Part shown: positions 1 to 8,642 of the stretch, in pieces | Layout of the letters: every line of letters starts with the position of its first letter | Position numbering within the stretch: position 1 is the stretch's first letter | NCBI GenBank assembly: GCA_004762125.1 | Contig: SIHQ01000011.1 | Span: forward strand, 89,134-153,133 | DNA from: Oceanospirillales bacterium | GTDB taxonomy: Bacteria > Pseudomonadota > Gammaproteobacteria > Pseudomonadales > Endozoicomonadaceae | Reading direction: 5' to 3' | Length of the DNA stretch: 64,000 nt | Position numbers and translations under genes: made by a program | The notes under the pieces: model-generated | What the model saw: the letters and a program-made list of their open reading frames with translations, nothing else | Told to the model about the DNA's origin: nothing | Database searches by the model: none

Positions 1-2
1 TC

Positions 3-1289
3 TATCCAGAACTGGTAGAAGAAGATTCAATAGACTGGGAGCAAATTGAAGAAGATCTGGCGGATGCCGTTTCAGAGATAGAGGTTAGAGCCATTAATGG
101 CTTTGCAAAAGAGGCCTTGGATTATGCTGACAGTGCCGGTGGACTCAAGGTTATTGCTATTGGTGGTGACAAGCTGGCAAGGGGTTTAACTCTCGAAGGC
201 CTCTGTGTCAGCTATTTCCTCAGAGCTTCAAGAATGTACGACACCTTGATGCAAATGGGCCGCTGGTTTGGATATCGTCCTGGTTATCTTGACGTGTGCA
301 GGTTGTATACAACGAGTGATCTTGTTGAATGGTTTGAACATATTGCTGATGCTTCTGAAGAGCTCCGGGAAGAGTTCGACCTGATGACTGCAAGTGGTGC
401 TACGCCACTTGAGTATGGTCTTAAAGTAGCTTCTCACCCTGTACTAATGGTGACTTCAAGATTAAAAATGAGGAACTCCCAGAGTCTATACCTTTCTTTC
501 AGTGGAGAGTCGGTAGAAACAGTATCCTTATTGAAAGACCAAAATTCTCTGGCATCCAACCTTAAAGCCTTTACCAAGCTGGCAGAACAACTTGGTAAAC
601 CAGAACCCATACCTGATAGAAATCGTAATGGCAGTAAGAAATCAGGAAATGGAGTGCAATGGTCAGAGGTCTCTGCTGAACGCATTACAGAGTTTTTATC
701 TGAGTACAAGACGCACCCTGCCGCAATGAAAGTAAACAGTAAGTTGCTATCTGATTTCATTAATAATATGGCAAAAGAGAATGAACTAACTTCATGGACG
801 GTAGCTGTTCTCAATGGTGGCCAGCAGAGATCTTTCAACCTACATAATGAAATTGAGCTCAAGCTGGTAAAACGAACACCAAGATCCGGTCCTGATGACA
901 GATATTCGATTGGCAGACTTCTCTCACCCAGCGATGAAGCTTTAGACCTTGATGACGCTGCGTGGACGGTTGCCATGGAAGAAACATTGGATGCATGGAG
1001 TAATGATCCAGGAAGGTCTAATGGCTCTAAAAGTAAGGAACCTAGTCAGCCTAGTGGCCCCATGATCAGAAAAATCAGAGGACTTGGTGCGAATACTATC
1101 CAGGGCAGCCCAGAACGAGGGCTCATGCTTATCTACCTTCTCGACCCAAAGGAAGTAGATGACAGCTTTGATGAAAGTACACCCATAGTTTCTTTTGGTA
1201 TCAGTTTTCCCCGTAGTCATAGTGGGACAAAAGTAAAATATGAAGTAAACAATGTGCTTTGGGAGCAAGAATATGACCAAGCATATTGA
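3..1289 (+). CDS. Z1 domain protein of a restriction-like defence operon (5' truncated)
   Basis: The reading frame is open from the first bases of the window, so the gene begins upstream; the TTG at 117 is not a convincing start. The segment around positions 147-330 (KVIAIGGDKLARGLTLEG, then MQMGRWFGYRPGY) matches the core of the Z1 domain, which is normally fused C-terminally to a superfamily II helicase. The helicase part would therefore lie to the left of the window. In this family Z1 proteins occur with a MORC/MutL-like ATPase, a DNA methylase, a PD-(D/E)XK nuclease and an AIPR protein. The last two follow here directly: the next gene begins 17 bases before this stop. I infer a nucleic-acid translocase or remodelling subunit of an anti-phage system. 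The family assignment is fairly secure; the biochemical role is not. Confidence 0.85.
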   Translation, partial: YPELVEEDSIDWEQIEEDLADAVSEIEVRAINGFAKEALDYADSAGGLKVIAIGGDKLARGLTLEGLCVSYFLRASRMYDTLMQMGRWFGYRPGYLDVCRLYTTSDLVEWFEHIADASEELREEFDLMTASGATPLEYGLKVASHPVLMVTSRLKMRNSQSLYLSFSGESVETVSLLKDQNSLASNLKAFTKLAEQLGKPEPIPDRNRNGSKKSGNGVQWSEVSAERITEFLSEYKTHPAAMKVNSKLLSDFINNMAKENELTSWTVAVLNGGQQRSFNLHNEIELKLVKRTPRSGPDDRYSIGRLLSPSDEALDLDDAAWTVAMEETLDAWSNDPGRSNGSKSKEPSQPSGPMIRKIRGLGANTIQGSPERGLMLIYLLDPKEVDDSFDESTPIVSFGISFPRSHSGTKVKYEVNNVLWEQEYDQAY

Positions 1290-2286
1290 AGAAGATATTA
1301 CAGCAGCTTGGGCAGCTCTGAGCACAATTGAAAAAGACTCTGGATGGCAAACAGTCTCTATTTCAACTATAGGTAAATGTCGTGTATTGGCCGCTCGGCA
1401 CTTTCCTGAGAATGAAGAATCAATATTAATTGGTTTTGACCTCAATAAGCAGCCTGCATCTAAACAGCTTCCTGAAGGAAAAGGTTTCAGGGTAGAAGTT
1501 GTCAGTGACAAACAGTTAGGTGAAACCAAGCGTTGGATAGGTCTCATCAGACTTAAAACAGGGTCTTCTGATATTTTCGCAGCAATGGTCAAAGACATTC
1601 TAACGCTGTTAAAGGAAAGCTCAGAGTTACCATCAGATCTGTTGTTCAGCATATTTCTTGGACGTATTAGAGCTTGGCAGGATTTCATGAGTCGCCCAAG
1701 AGCTGCTTTGGGACCAGAGGCTGAAACTGGGCTTTATGGCGAGCTGTGCTTTCTCCAGCTGCTGTTACAGCAAGAAATTACCTTTGATGAAGCTTTGGAG
1801 TCATGGCAGGGGCCATTAGACGGACTGCAAGACTTTTATCTAGGTTTTGGGGCAGTTGAGGTTAAGGCAACTTTGGCAGGCAAAGGGTTTCCGGCCAAAA
1901 TTCATTCACTTGAGCAATTGGACGACTCCACACATCAGCCAATGTACCTGAGTGCAGTCAGATTGAAAGTAACAAGTAGTGGTAGCACTCTCCCTCAAAT
2001 GATTAACAGCATAAGAAAAGATCTTATTTCAAACCAGTCGGCTCTGTCAGAGTTAGAAAACCGCCTACTGAAAGTCGGATATCTTGATTCTCACAGCGAG
2101 CACTATGCACGACAGTTCTCAGTTACTGATATGCGACATATTCAATTGGATGAAAATTTTCCCCGCCTCACCCCAGCAAATGTTCCTTCAGGTATCCGAT
2201 CTGCAAGATATGAAATTGATCTTGATCAGATTGAGTCATCAGATTTTCCTACTGATGAGATGTTTAAGAATTTAGGTGTAATTTAA
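1273..2286 (+). CDS. PD-(D/E)XK motif nuclease-like protein (DUF4420 type)
   Basis: Predicted product of 337 residues. I chose the ATG at 1273 because GGGAG at 1261-1265 lies seven bases upstream; an in-frame ATG at 1252 lacks such a site. The start overlaps the Z1 gene by 17 bases, which implies translational coupling. The central part has the pattern GLYGELCFLQLLL followed about 40 residues later by an acidic residue and GAVEVKAT. This is the E-x-K core of a PD-(D/E)XK restriction-endonuclease fold. Members of this family sit between Z1 and AIPR genes in restriction-like operons and are expected to be the nuclease. No DNA-binding domain is obvious. Function is inferred from fold and context. 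Confidence 0.8.
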   Translation: MTKHIEEDITAAWAALSTIEKDSGWQTVSISTIGKCRVLAARHFPENEESILIGFDLNKQPASKQLPEGKGFRVEVVSDKQLGETKRWIGLIRLKTGSSDIFAAMVKDILTLLKESSELPSDLLFSIFLGRIRAWQDFMSRPRAALGPEAETGLYGELCFLQLLLQQEITFDEALESWQGPLDGLQDFYLGFGAVEVKATLAGKGFPAKIHSLEQLDDSTHQPMYLSAVRLKVTSSGSTLPQMINSIRKDLISNQSALSELENRLLKVGYLDSHSEHYARQFSVTDMRHIQLDENFPRLTPANVPSGIRSARYEIDLDQIESSDFPTDEMFKNLGVI

Positions 2287-2288
2287 GT

Positions 2289-4079
2289 ATGGAATTAATA
2301 GATTATTTAAGACAAACACAATCTGAAGTTCGTGACCTTCTGAATGAAAGAATGGACCTTCCTGGAGAACCTTATCCCTTTCCAGAGTCTGTTTTCACAG
2401 AAGTAATGATGCAGCATATGGCGGAAGTAGGGATGACTTTCGAGCCAGAGGTATGTCATTTCGATGCTAAAATTGGTCGGTATAATGTTCGACTCAGTGG
2501 CTATGCATTATCTGATGATGTTGACCAACTTGACTTATTTGTGAGTCTTTATAGTGATGTAGAAGATATTGAGTACATTCCAAAAACAGAGGCTATACGT
2601 GCAGCGGACTACTGCTTAAGATTTGTATCAATGTGTGCTGAGCAGAAGCTTTCATCCAAGATGGATGACTCAACTGAAGCTTATCAGGTTGCCTTCACTA
2701 TTGAGTCTGCATATTCAAGTCTTGAGCAGATTCGAGTTTATGTACTGACCGATAGAGTTGCTAAAGAAAAACAATTTAAATCCCGAGAAGTAAATGGAAA
2801 AACTATCAAGCTTGAAATCATGGATATCGAGCGATTGTTCAGGCACACCTCAGCAGGAAAGCCACGGGATGAACTTATTGTTAACTTTGAAGAGTTAGCA
2901 GGTGGACCTCTTCCATGCGTTTGGGTTCCCGGACAGATGAGTGAGTATGATTATGCCATGACAGTGATACCTGGCGAAGCTCTCAGATCAATTTATGATA
3001 AATATGGCCCCAGAATTCTAGAAGCAAATGTTCGCTCATTCTTAAGTGTTACAGGGAAAGTAAACAAAGGTATTCGGGATACCCTTAAAGATGAGCCAGA
3101 ACGTTTTATGGCTTATAACAATGGCCTTGTTATAGTTGCTGACGAAGTCAGGATGGAAACTGCAGCTGATGGAAGCCCCGGTATTACTTGGCTTAAGGGC
3201 ATGCAAGTTGTGAATGGAGGACAAACTTCTGCATCCCTGTATTTCACAAAGAAAAGAAATCCTGAGATTGACCTCTCGAGAGTGAGGATTCCCGCCAAGC
3301 TAATAGTTCTTCGTTCAAATAAGGTCAGCGATGAGGAACAATTAATTGCTGACATCTCACGTTATGCGAATAGTCAGAATGCCGTGAAACAATCTGACTT
3401 TGCAGCGAACCACCTTCTCCATGTGGCAATTGAAAGCCATGCACTAAGAACTTACTGTCCTGATGGTGTTAGTAGGTGGTTTTATGAGCGAGCATCAGGA
3501 AGCTATAAAGTAATGTTGGAGCGTGAAGGAACAACTCCTGCTAAACAAAGACAGCTCAAAGCCTCAATACCCCCAGCTAGGAAAATCACAAAGCCGGATA
3601 TGGCAAAATTTCTGGGTATCTGGGATCAAAAACCAGACCAAGTATCCTTGGGTGCTCAGAAATACTTTATGAAGTTTATGGAAACTGCTTCAGATTTTAG
3701 ATGGGAATCTGGAGAGGCTGAACCAACACTGGATGATTATAAAAAACTGGTGTCGAAGGCAATTCTGTTCAAAACGGCCACTAAACTCATCAGGCCAAGA
3801 TATCAGGCATTTCAAGGAAATATCACAACCTATACCCTGTCTCTACTATCAATGAAAATTGGTGATCAGCTTGATTTAGATAAGATTTGGGAAGCCCAAG
3901 ATTTATCTCAGAAATTGAAAGATCAAATTGTTGCTTGGTCTGCAGAAGTCCACAAACAGTTGCATAGCTCAGCATCCGGAAGAATGGTTTCTGAATGGGC
4001 GAAAAAGCCTGAATGCTGGGGTTGGATCAAAGCTGTAAAATTCTCAGAGCCGTTGACTCATATTCCTGAGTGTAACTGA
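2289..4079 (+). CDS. AIPR family abortive-infection / phage-resistance protein
   Basis: Product of 596 residues, starting two bases after the stop of the nuclease-like gene, so it is the third gene of the same operon. The hallmark of the AIPR family is visible in the middle: FMAYNNGLVIVADEV followed by GMQVVNGGQTSASLYF and, further on, ISRYANSQNAVKQSDF. AIPR proteins are named after abortive-infection phage resistance and recur in operons with Z1, PD-(D/E)XK, methylase and MORC-type ATPase genes. Their activity is not established; a nucleic-acid recognition role is a common guess. No signal peptide or membrane segment is visible. An inverted repeat 30 bases after the stop probably ends the operon. 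Confidence 0.88.
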   Translation: MELIDYLRQTQSEVRDLLNERMDLPGEPYPFPESVFTEVMMQHMAEVGMTFEPEVCHFDAKIGRYNVRLSGYALSDDVDQLDLFVSLYSDVEDIEYIPKTEAIRAADYCLRFVSMCAEQKLSSKMDDSTEAYQVAFTIESAYSSLEQIRVYVLTDRVAKEKQFKSREVNGKTIKLEIMDIERLFRHTSAGKPRDELIVNFEELAGGPLPCVWVPGQMSEYDYAMTVIPGEALRSIYDKYGPRILEANVRSFLSVTGKVNKGIRDTLKDEPERFMAYNNGLVIVADEVRMETAADGSPGITWLKGMQVVNGGQTSASLYFTKKRNPEIDLSRVRIPAKLIVLRSNKVSDEEQLIADISRYANSQNAVKQSDFAANHLLHVAIESHALRTYCPDGVSRWFYERASGSYKVMLEREGTTPAKQRQLKASIPPARKITKPDMAKFLGIWDQKPDQVSLGAQKYFMKFMETASDFRWESGEAEPTLDDYKKLVSKAILFKTATKLIRPRYQAFQGNITTYTLSLLSMKIGDQLDLDKIWEAQDLSQKLKDQIVAWSAEVHKQLHSSASGRMVSEWAKKPECWGWIKAVKFSEPLTHIPECN

Positions 4080-4108
4080 GCTGGTCGAAGCAATCTCTCC
4101 TTTAATTT

Positions 4109-4150
4109 TGCAGCACTTTACGACTATTCAAGGTGCTGCAGTTTCATTTT
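4109..4150 (+). terminator. Probable terminator of the defence operon
   Basis: The arms TGCAGCACTTT (4109-4119) and AAGGTGCTGCA (4130-4140) form a ten-pair stem with one wobble/mismatch and a ten-base loop. GTTTCATTTT follows. It lies 30 bases after the AIPR stop codon. Confidence 0.65.
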
Positions 4151-4151
4151 C

Positions 4152-4290
4152 AAGCTTTAAAAATTCATCTTTAGACTTTAAGATTTAAAGCTTTCTATTT
4201 TCACTCATATCATTTTTTGCTGTAGTGATTAATGATGGTTGTGTTCCAAATATTCCGATAGATCATAAATACCTATCCTCTATTGGAATA
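4152..4290. repeat. Two further inverted repeats between the defence operon and the IS
   Basis: AAGCTTTAAA (4152-4161) and TTTAAAGCTT (4184-4193) are perfectly inverted. TATTCCGATAG (4251-4261) and CTATTGGAATA (4280-4290) pair with one mismatch. They may be extra terminators or remains of the border of a mobile island; I cannot decide which. The remainder of 4080-4319 shows no gene. Confidence 0.4.
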
Positions 4291-4319
4291 CTTGCAAAAC
4301 AGCCATTAACCGTTTCCTT

Positions 4320-5132
4320 GGTTCTGTTGCAAAGTTTTCGATAGAACACTGAGACCTATCTTCCAGACACAATTAGACTGCGAGAGAATGAAAGTAATCC
4401 CAGTCATTGGCTGATTGAGTTTTGTCGTACTGGCCTTTACGAATACTGTGACATAGCTCCACACCTTTCAGAGCTCTCCGGGCGGTTTTGAAACTCTGAA
4501 ATCCCAGCATGGGCTTTGTCCTTCGTTTGATCCCTCGGTGGTCCTGCTCTATCAGGTTATTCAGGTATTTGATCTGGCGGATTTCGACCTTTGGCTGACC
4601 GGCTTTCTTTTGTTCTTTGTTGAGTTGTTCCAGGGCCGCTGTATTAGACCCGCTCTTGTCGATGGTCACCTTCTCGGGCATACCGTTGAGGCGAATAGCC
4701 TTCCTAAAAAATCGCAGGGCCGCCCTCTTGTCATGCTTTTTGGTCAGCAGGAAGTCCACTGTATCCCCTCCTGTATCGACTGCCCTGTAGAGGTAGACCC
4801 ACTCGCCTTTGATTTTGATGTACGTTTCATCCATACGCCAGGAGGTACCACAAGACTTGCGACGTTTACAGTGTTCCGCTTCCAGTTGTGGAGCGTATTC
4901 CTGAACCCAGCGGTAGGGAGTAGTGTGATGGATCTCGACGCCACGCTCTTCTAAAATTTCCCCCAGATCGCGGTAGCTCAAGTTATAGCGCAGGTACCAG
5001 CGGATGGTTTGAAGCATGAGATCTGTGGGAAAGTGGCGACCGGAAAAGTCCATGGTAAAAGGCTCAACTAAACTACTATGACTGAATATAAGGTAGCAGG
5101 CTTATAAATCGACGTCAGTTTGCAACAGAACC
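4320..5132. mobile_element. IS6-family insertion sequence, apparently intact
   Basis: The ends carry perfect 14-base terminal inverted repeats: GGTTCTGTTGCAAA at 4320-4333 and its complement TTTGCAACAGAACC at 5119-5132. This is the typical IS6/IS26-group terminus. Between them lies one intact transposase gene. The total is 813 bp, normal for the family. The flanking eight bases differ (GTTTCCTT on the left, GTAATCAG on the right), so the expected 8-bp target duplication is missing. This suggests that a deletion, inversion or IS-to-IS recombination happened after insertion. The right end lies only four bases from the stop codon of the neighbouring oxidoreductase gene. Confidence 0.92.
4373..5053 (-). 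CDS. IS6-family transposase
   Basis: Product of 226 residues, a normal length for IS6-family DDE transposases. The N-terminal helix-turn-helix region (YRDLGEILEERGVEIHHTT, near residues 27-45) is followed by the catalytic triad: D75 in WRMDETYIK, D132 in VTIDKSGSN, and E169 in NLIEQDHRGIKRR. All three catalytic residues are present and there is no frameshift, so the enzyme is likely functional. It lies wholly inside the two 14-base terminal repeats. Elements of this family move by a replicative (cointegrate) route and often join unrelated segments, which fits its position between a defence operon and metabolic genes. Confidence 0.95.
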   Translation of the reverse strand: MDFSGRHFPTDLMLQTIRWYLRYNLSYRDLGEILEERGVEIHHTTPYRWVQEYAPQLEAEHCKRRKSCGTSWRMDETYIKIKGEWVYLYRAVDTGGDTVDFLLTKKHDKRAALRFFRKAIRLNGMPEKVTIDKSGSNTAALEQLNKEQKKAGQPKVEIRQIKYLNNLIEQDHRGIKRRTKPMLGFQSFKTARRALKGVELCHSIRKGQYDKTQSANDWDYFHSLAV

Positions 5133-5136
5133 GTAA

Positions 5137-6168
5137 TCAGGACGGTTCTAATGCCAATAGCTGTTTGCCCTTATTCTCCCCTTTGAACAATCGTTCAAGT
5201 GTCGCAGGAATACGATCAAACCCTTCCTGAATGTCTTCTCTGTATTTTATCTGTCCTGACATAACCCATTCACCCAGTTTGCCCGCAGCCTCGTCAATTC
5301 GATCGAGGTAGTCCAGCATAATAAAGCCCTGCATTTTGATCCGACGAGTGATCAGATACTTCAGGTTCGTAGGTCCTGCCTGCGCCTCTGCAGAGTTATA
5401 CTCACTGATTTGGCCACAAAGAACAATACGACCAAACTCAGCCATATGTTCAATAGCGTCTTCCAGTGTTTTTCCACCCACATTATCAAAGAAGATATCA
5501 ATACCTGAGGGGCAAAGTTCTGACAAGCATTGCTGAATATTTCTCGTTTTGTAGTTGATGGCTTCGTCTGCACCACATTCCTCTTTCAGCCATTGGCATT
5601 TTTCATCAGTACCGGCGATAGCAATAACACGACAACCTTTCAGTTTTGCCAACTGAACCGCTACTGAGCCAACGGCACCGGCTGCGCCAGAAACAAGCAC
5701 TGTCTCACCGGGCTGCGGACGTCCAACATCCATCATGCCAAAATAAGCTGTCAGACTACTGCCACCAAATACAGACAGCACTGTGGTAGGCGGTATGCCT
5801 TCAGCCACAGCAGTAGGTGGAATCAGATCATCAGGTCCAGCAACGGCATAATCCTGCCAACCGAACATTCCTTGTACCAGGCTACCTTCAGGCCAGGCTG
5901 AATTAGTAGAACGAATGACTTTTGCTATCGATGAGGCTCTCATGGCCTCACCAATCTGTACCGGAGGTAGATAACTAGGCTCATCATCCATCCAGCCCCG
6001 CATAGCCGGATCAAAACTAAGATACAAGTTCTTCAACAAAACCTGACCGGACTGCACATCCGGTTCCGGAATAGCTGATTCTGCGTACTCGAAGTTATCC
6101 TGTCCGACCATTCCGGAAGGACGGCTCTTAAGCAACCATTGTCTATTAATATCTTGTGAAGCTGTCAT
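5137..6168 (-). CDS. NADP-dependent zinc-free MDR oxidoreductase (CurA / leukotriene B4 dehydrogenase-like enone reductase)
   Basis: Product of 343 residues. The medium-chain dehydrogenase/reductase layout is clear: an N-terminal catalytic part with SFDPAMRGWM near residues 51-60 and a nucleotide-binding AAGAVGSVAVQLAK motif at about 162-175. Zinc ligands of alcohol dehydrogenases are absent, as is usual in the enone/alkenal double-bond reductases of this branch (curcumin reductase CurA, prostaglandin reductase). It should reduce the C=C bond of alpha,beta-unsaturated ketones using NADPH in the cytoplasm. The exact substrate cannot be read from sequence. It lies downstream of, and on the same strand as, a KstD-like flavoprotein, so a shared role in ketone or steroid turnover is possible. 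The IS6 element ends four bases after its stop. Confidence 0.85.
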   Translation of the reverse strand: MTASQDINRQWLLKSRPSGMVGQDNFEYAESAIPEPDVQSGQVLLKNLYLSFDPAMRGWMDDEPSYLPPVQIGEAMRASSIAKVIRSTNSAWPEGSLVQGMFGWQDYAVAGPDDLIPPTAVAEGIPPTTVLSVFGGSSLTAYFGMMDVGRPQPGETVLVSGAAGAVGSVAVQLAKLKGCRVIAIAGTDEKCQWLKEECGADEAINYKTRNIQQCLSELCPSGIDIFFDNVGGKTLEDAIEHMAEFGRIVLCGQISEYNSAEAQAGPTNLKYLITRRIKMQGFIMLDYLDRIDEAAGKLGEWVMSGQIKYREDIQEGFDRIPATLERLFKGENKGKQLLALEPS

Positions 6169-6197
6169 TAATGGCTCGCTGTTTTCTTATTTTTATT

Positions 6198-6227
6198 GAA
6201 CTATTTTTTTGAACTATTTTTTTGAAC
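6198..6227. repeat. 13-bp tandem repeat in the leader of the enone reductase gene
   Basis: The unit GAACTATTTTTTT occurs twice in a row and is followed by a third GAAC. It lies about 30-60 bases upstream of the 6168 start. The stretch of T residues makes slippage likely. Confidence 0.7.
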
Positions 6228-6233
6228 AACACC

Positions 6234-6500
6234 TTAAGCTGCGACAACCTGACCACGATAGATTCTATGGGGCTTGCCGCCAAAAGGTTCTTTCCGCAAA
6301 GATTGATTTAGCTGTTGAAAGCAATCGTCAATTAACTTCGACGTCTCTTGAGATAGATTCGGTTGGAACATTTCAAGATTTTTCAGCAAATCAGGATCAG
6401 CCAAACTCAGAATATACCCTTGCTCTACTTTTACACGACGCCGAATCTTTAATAATGCGTCCATCAGCTGTTTGCTGGGATTTGCTGGCATAGAATGCAT
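6234..6500 (-). CDS. Small protein of unknown function
   Basis: Product of about 88 residues if translation starts at the ATG at 6500, which is preceded by GGGAAG; an in-frame ATG at 6527 would add nine residues. I do not recognise the family. It is a soluble, mostly helical-looking protein (SKQLMDALLKIRRRVKVEQ, LIDDCFQQLNQSLRK) without signal peptide or membrane segment. It lies between the KstD-like flavoprotein gene and the enone reductase gene on the same strand with short gaps (66 bases on either side), so the three are probably one transcript. The composition looks like real protein rather than an antisense shadow, but it has no domain support. Confidence 0.5.
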   Translation of the reverse strand: MHSMPANPSKQLMDALLKIRRRVKVEQGYILSLADPDLLKNLEMFQPNLSQETSKLIDDCFQQLNQSLRKEPFGGKPHRIYRGQVVAA

Positions 6501-6566
6501 TCCGAATCTTCCCTGTATTTCAATCATCAGTTACAGATCGGAATGCAAACCCTGTGCCACCGGTTG

Positions 6567-8336
6567 TTAAGCAGGAACAGACGCTTTTTCAACCTTTCTA
6601 TTATCTGCTTTATCAACGTTCTTTGCCTGACTGGCAATATGCTTGGCTGCCTGATACCCGAACGTCATGGCAGGTCCTAGAGTGGAACCAGGACCTGGAT
6701 AGGTTGGGAGGATAGCGGCAGCACAATTACCGATGGCATACAGACCTTCTATTGGCTTATCTGTTGATTCAGAGAGCACCTGGGCATGGGTGTTAATATC
6801 CATGCCACCATGGGTGCCAAAATCACCGGGGTCAATGCGTATCGCATAGAAGGGGCCTTCATCAATGGCATTCAAACAAGGGTTAGGCGTCACTGTCACA
6901 TCACCGTAATAACGATCGTACTCAGTATCACCACGCTGGAATTCAGTATCTTTGCCCGTGCTAGCATAACCATTCATCTGAGTAATGGTTTTGTTTAAAC
7001 CACTCTGATCAATCCCTAGTTTCTGAGCCAGTTCATCGATGGACGCTTCTTTTGCCATAAAGCCATTTTCAAAATAGCTTTTAGGCAGCCTGAAATCAGG
7101 GCGAGATTGAACGTCCAACAACGGTCCAACCAGATAGCTGTTTCGGAATCGCTTGTCGAACACCATATAAGCTGGCGCATTCGGATTCTCATCTGAGTGA
7201 GTCTGAAAAAACTCAGTCTGATATGCCATATAGTTCTGGGATTCATTGGCAATCCGTTGACCCGCCATATTAACAACACAAGATCCAGGCAGAGACTTTT
7301 CCATTATGGCCAGTCTTGGTGCAGGTTCATCCGGTGCAGAGATGGTTGTGCACCACCAGGCACCATCCATCAGTCGAGTTTTTGCTCCCAACTTCAAACA
7401 AGCCAGCAACGCGTCACCAGTATTGGTTCGAATATTGCCACCAGACCATTCGGTACTGGTCGGCTTTGGCAAATACTTTTCACGCAGCTCCTGATTGTAT
7501 TCAAAACCACCACTACCAAGCACCACACCCTGGCGAGCTTTGATATACACCTCACGACCCTGCTCTCGCGCCTTAATACCAATAACACGGCCGTTCTCGT
7601 CCTGGATCAGTTCTTCCAAAGCCGTGTTCAGAGTAACGGGCACATTGCGTTTCTTCAGCGCCAGATACATACGAGCAATACCTGCAGAGCCGCAGGATAT
7701 ACGACGTGATCTTTTGGTTTTATGCTTCATTCGCCAAAAGGTTTCACTGGCGTACGTCAGCATCATCTTGGCCATGATGCCCATCCAGCCTTTTGAGCGG
7801 GTGACCAGATCGTGGCCTTCTACCTGCGTCATTCCAATGCGATCATAGAGGTAAAGCATATGGTGAGTGGGTTGAAGCTTATTCATATCTTCACCCAGCT
7901 CATCGACATTGATGGGCATAGGTTCCAGAGAACGATGCCCGGCTCTTGCACCCGGATTCTGCATGTAATAGTCAGGATAATGTTCAAGAGAGATGTAGCC
8001 GACTTCTTCAGCTCGCTCTGTGACAAATTTGAGCATGGCTGACGACTGCTGAATATAGGTTTCTATCAGTTCCTCCGGTACGGTTCCCTGCTCTATTGTA
8101 CTGACAAGGTAGGCACGAGCGTCTTCAACACTATCTTTCGCTCCACAGGCTTTGGCATAGTGATTATTGGGAATCCAGATACCGCCTCCGGATACAGCAC
8201 TTGTACCACCAAAGCGTTCCGCTTTTTCAATCACTTCAACGGTTTCGACACCCAGCTCTTTGAGACAAAGTGCAGACGTCAGGGCGCCTAGTCCGGAGCC
8301 AACCACTACAACATCCAGTTCACGATCCCACTGCAT
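6567..8336 (-). CDS. FAD-binding dehydrogenase, 3-ketosteroid delta-1-dehydrogenase-like
   Basis: Product of 589 residues. An N-terminal FAD dinucleotide fold is visible (VVVVGSGLGALTSALCL, residues 9-25), then GGTSAVSGGGIWIPNN near residue 43. Towards the C-terminus come GTHGGMDINTHAQVL and AIGNCAAAILPTYPGPGSTL. This combination belongs to the fumarate reductase/succinate dehydrogenase flavoprotein superfamily, and the closing motifs resemble 3-oxosteroid 1-dehydrogenases (KstD) most. KstD removes hydrogens at C1 and C2 of the steroid A-ring. Fumarate reductase-like or other ketone dehydrogenases are the alternative. No signal peptide is present, so it acts in the cytoplasm. It is the first gene of a likely three-gene unit with the small protein and the enone reductase. 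Confidence 0.75.
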   Translation of the reverse strand: MQWDRELDVVVVGSGLGALTSALCLKELGVETVEVIEKAERFGGTSAVSGGGIWIPNNHYAKACGAKDSVEDARAYLVSTIEQGTVPEELIETYIQQSSAMLKFVTERAEEVGYISLEHYPDYYMQNPGARAGHRSLEPMPINVDELGEDMNKLQPTHHMLYLYDRIGMTQVEGHDLVTRSKGWMGIMAKMMLTYASETFWRMKHKTKRSRRISCGSAGIARMYLALKKRNVPVTLNTALEELIQDENGRVIGIKAREQGREVYIKARQGVVLGSGGFEYNQELREKYLPKPTSTEWSGGNIRTNTGDALLACLKLGAKTRLMDGAWWCTTISAPDEPAPRLAIMEKSLPGSCVVNMAGQRIANESQNYMAYQTEFFQTHSDENPNAPAYMVFDKRFRNSYLVGPLLDVQSRPDFRLPKSYFENGFMAKEASIDELAQKLGIDQSGLNKTITQMNGYASTGKDTEFQRGDTEYDRYYGDVTVTPNPCLNAIDEGPFYAIRIDPGDFGTHGGMDINTHAQVLSESTDKPIEGLYAIGNCAAAILPTYPGPGSTLGPAMTFGYQAAKHIASQAKNVDKADNRKVEKASVPA

Positions 8337-8642
8337 CTTTTACCCCTTTTTTTATTATTTTTTGCCACGTTGGTCCAACGTACCCGGCTTTGTCATCTTT
8401 TTTTTGTTCCGGATAAACCACACATATGGCTGTTTGGTGTGCATTGCCATCAGCACGAACTGACAGCCATTTTGTTTCATTAAACCGTGATCATGACCCG
8501 TTGCGAAACCGCATATGGACTAGAGGAGAGTCAGAGTTTGAAGACTTAAGGCAATATTTCTATAAATTTTTTATCACTCCCAATGGCTGTCCTATACTTC
8601 CCTGCACAATTCGAACCCTACTCAATTCCCTAGGTCATAATT
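8337..8642. other. Intergenic region between divergent genes
   Basis: Some 300 bases separate the KstD-like gene (minus) from the OmpA-family lipoprotein gene (plus). It must hold both promoters, but I see no clear operator, repeat or convincing small gene. Open frames crossing it look like shadows. Confidence 0.5.

Noticed and set aside
434..976. 180-codon open frame on the minus strand
   Set aside because: Antisense to the Z1-domain gene; no supporting motif or ribosome site.
942..1688. 248-codon open frame on the minus strand over the defence genes
   Set aside because: It crosses the coupled Z1 and nuclease-like genes, which have recognisable motifs on the other strand.
7197..7709. 170-codon open frame on the plus strand
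   Set aside because: Antisense to the KstD-like flavoprotein gene.
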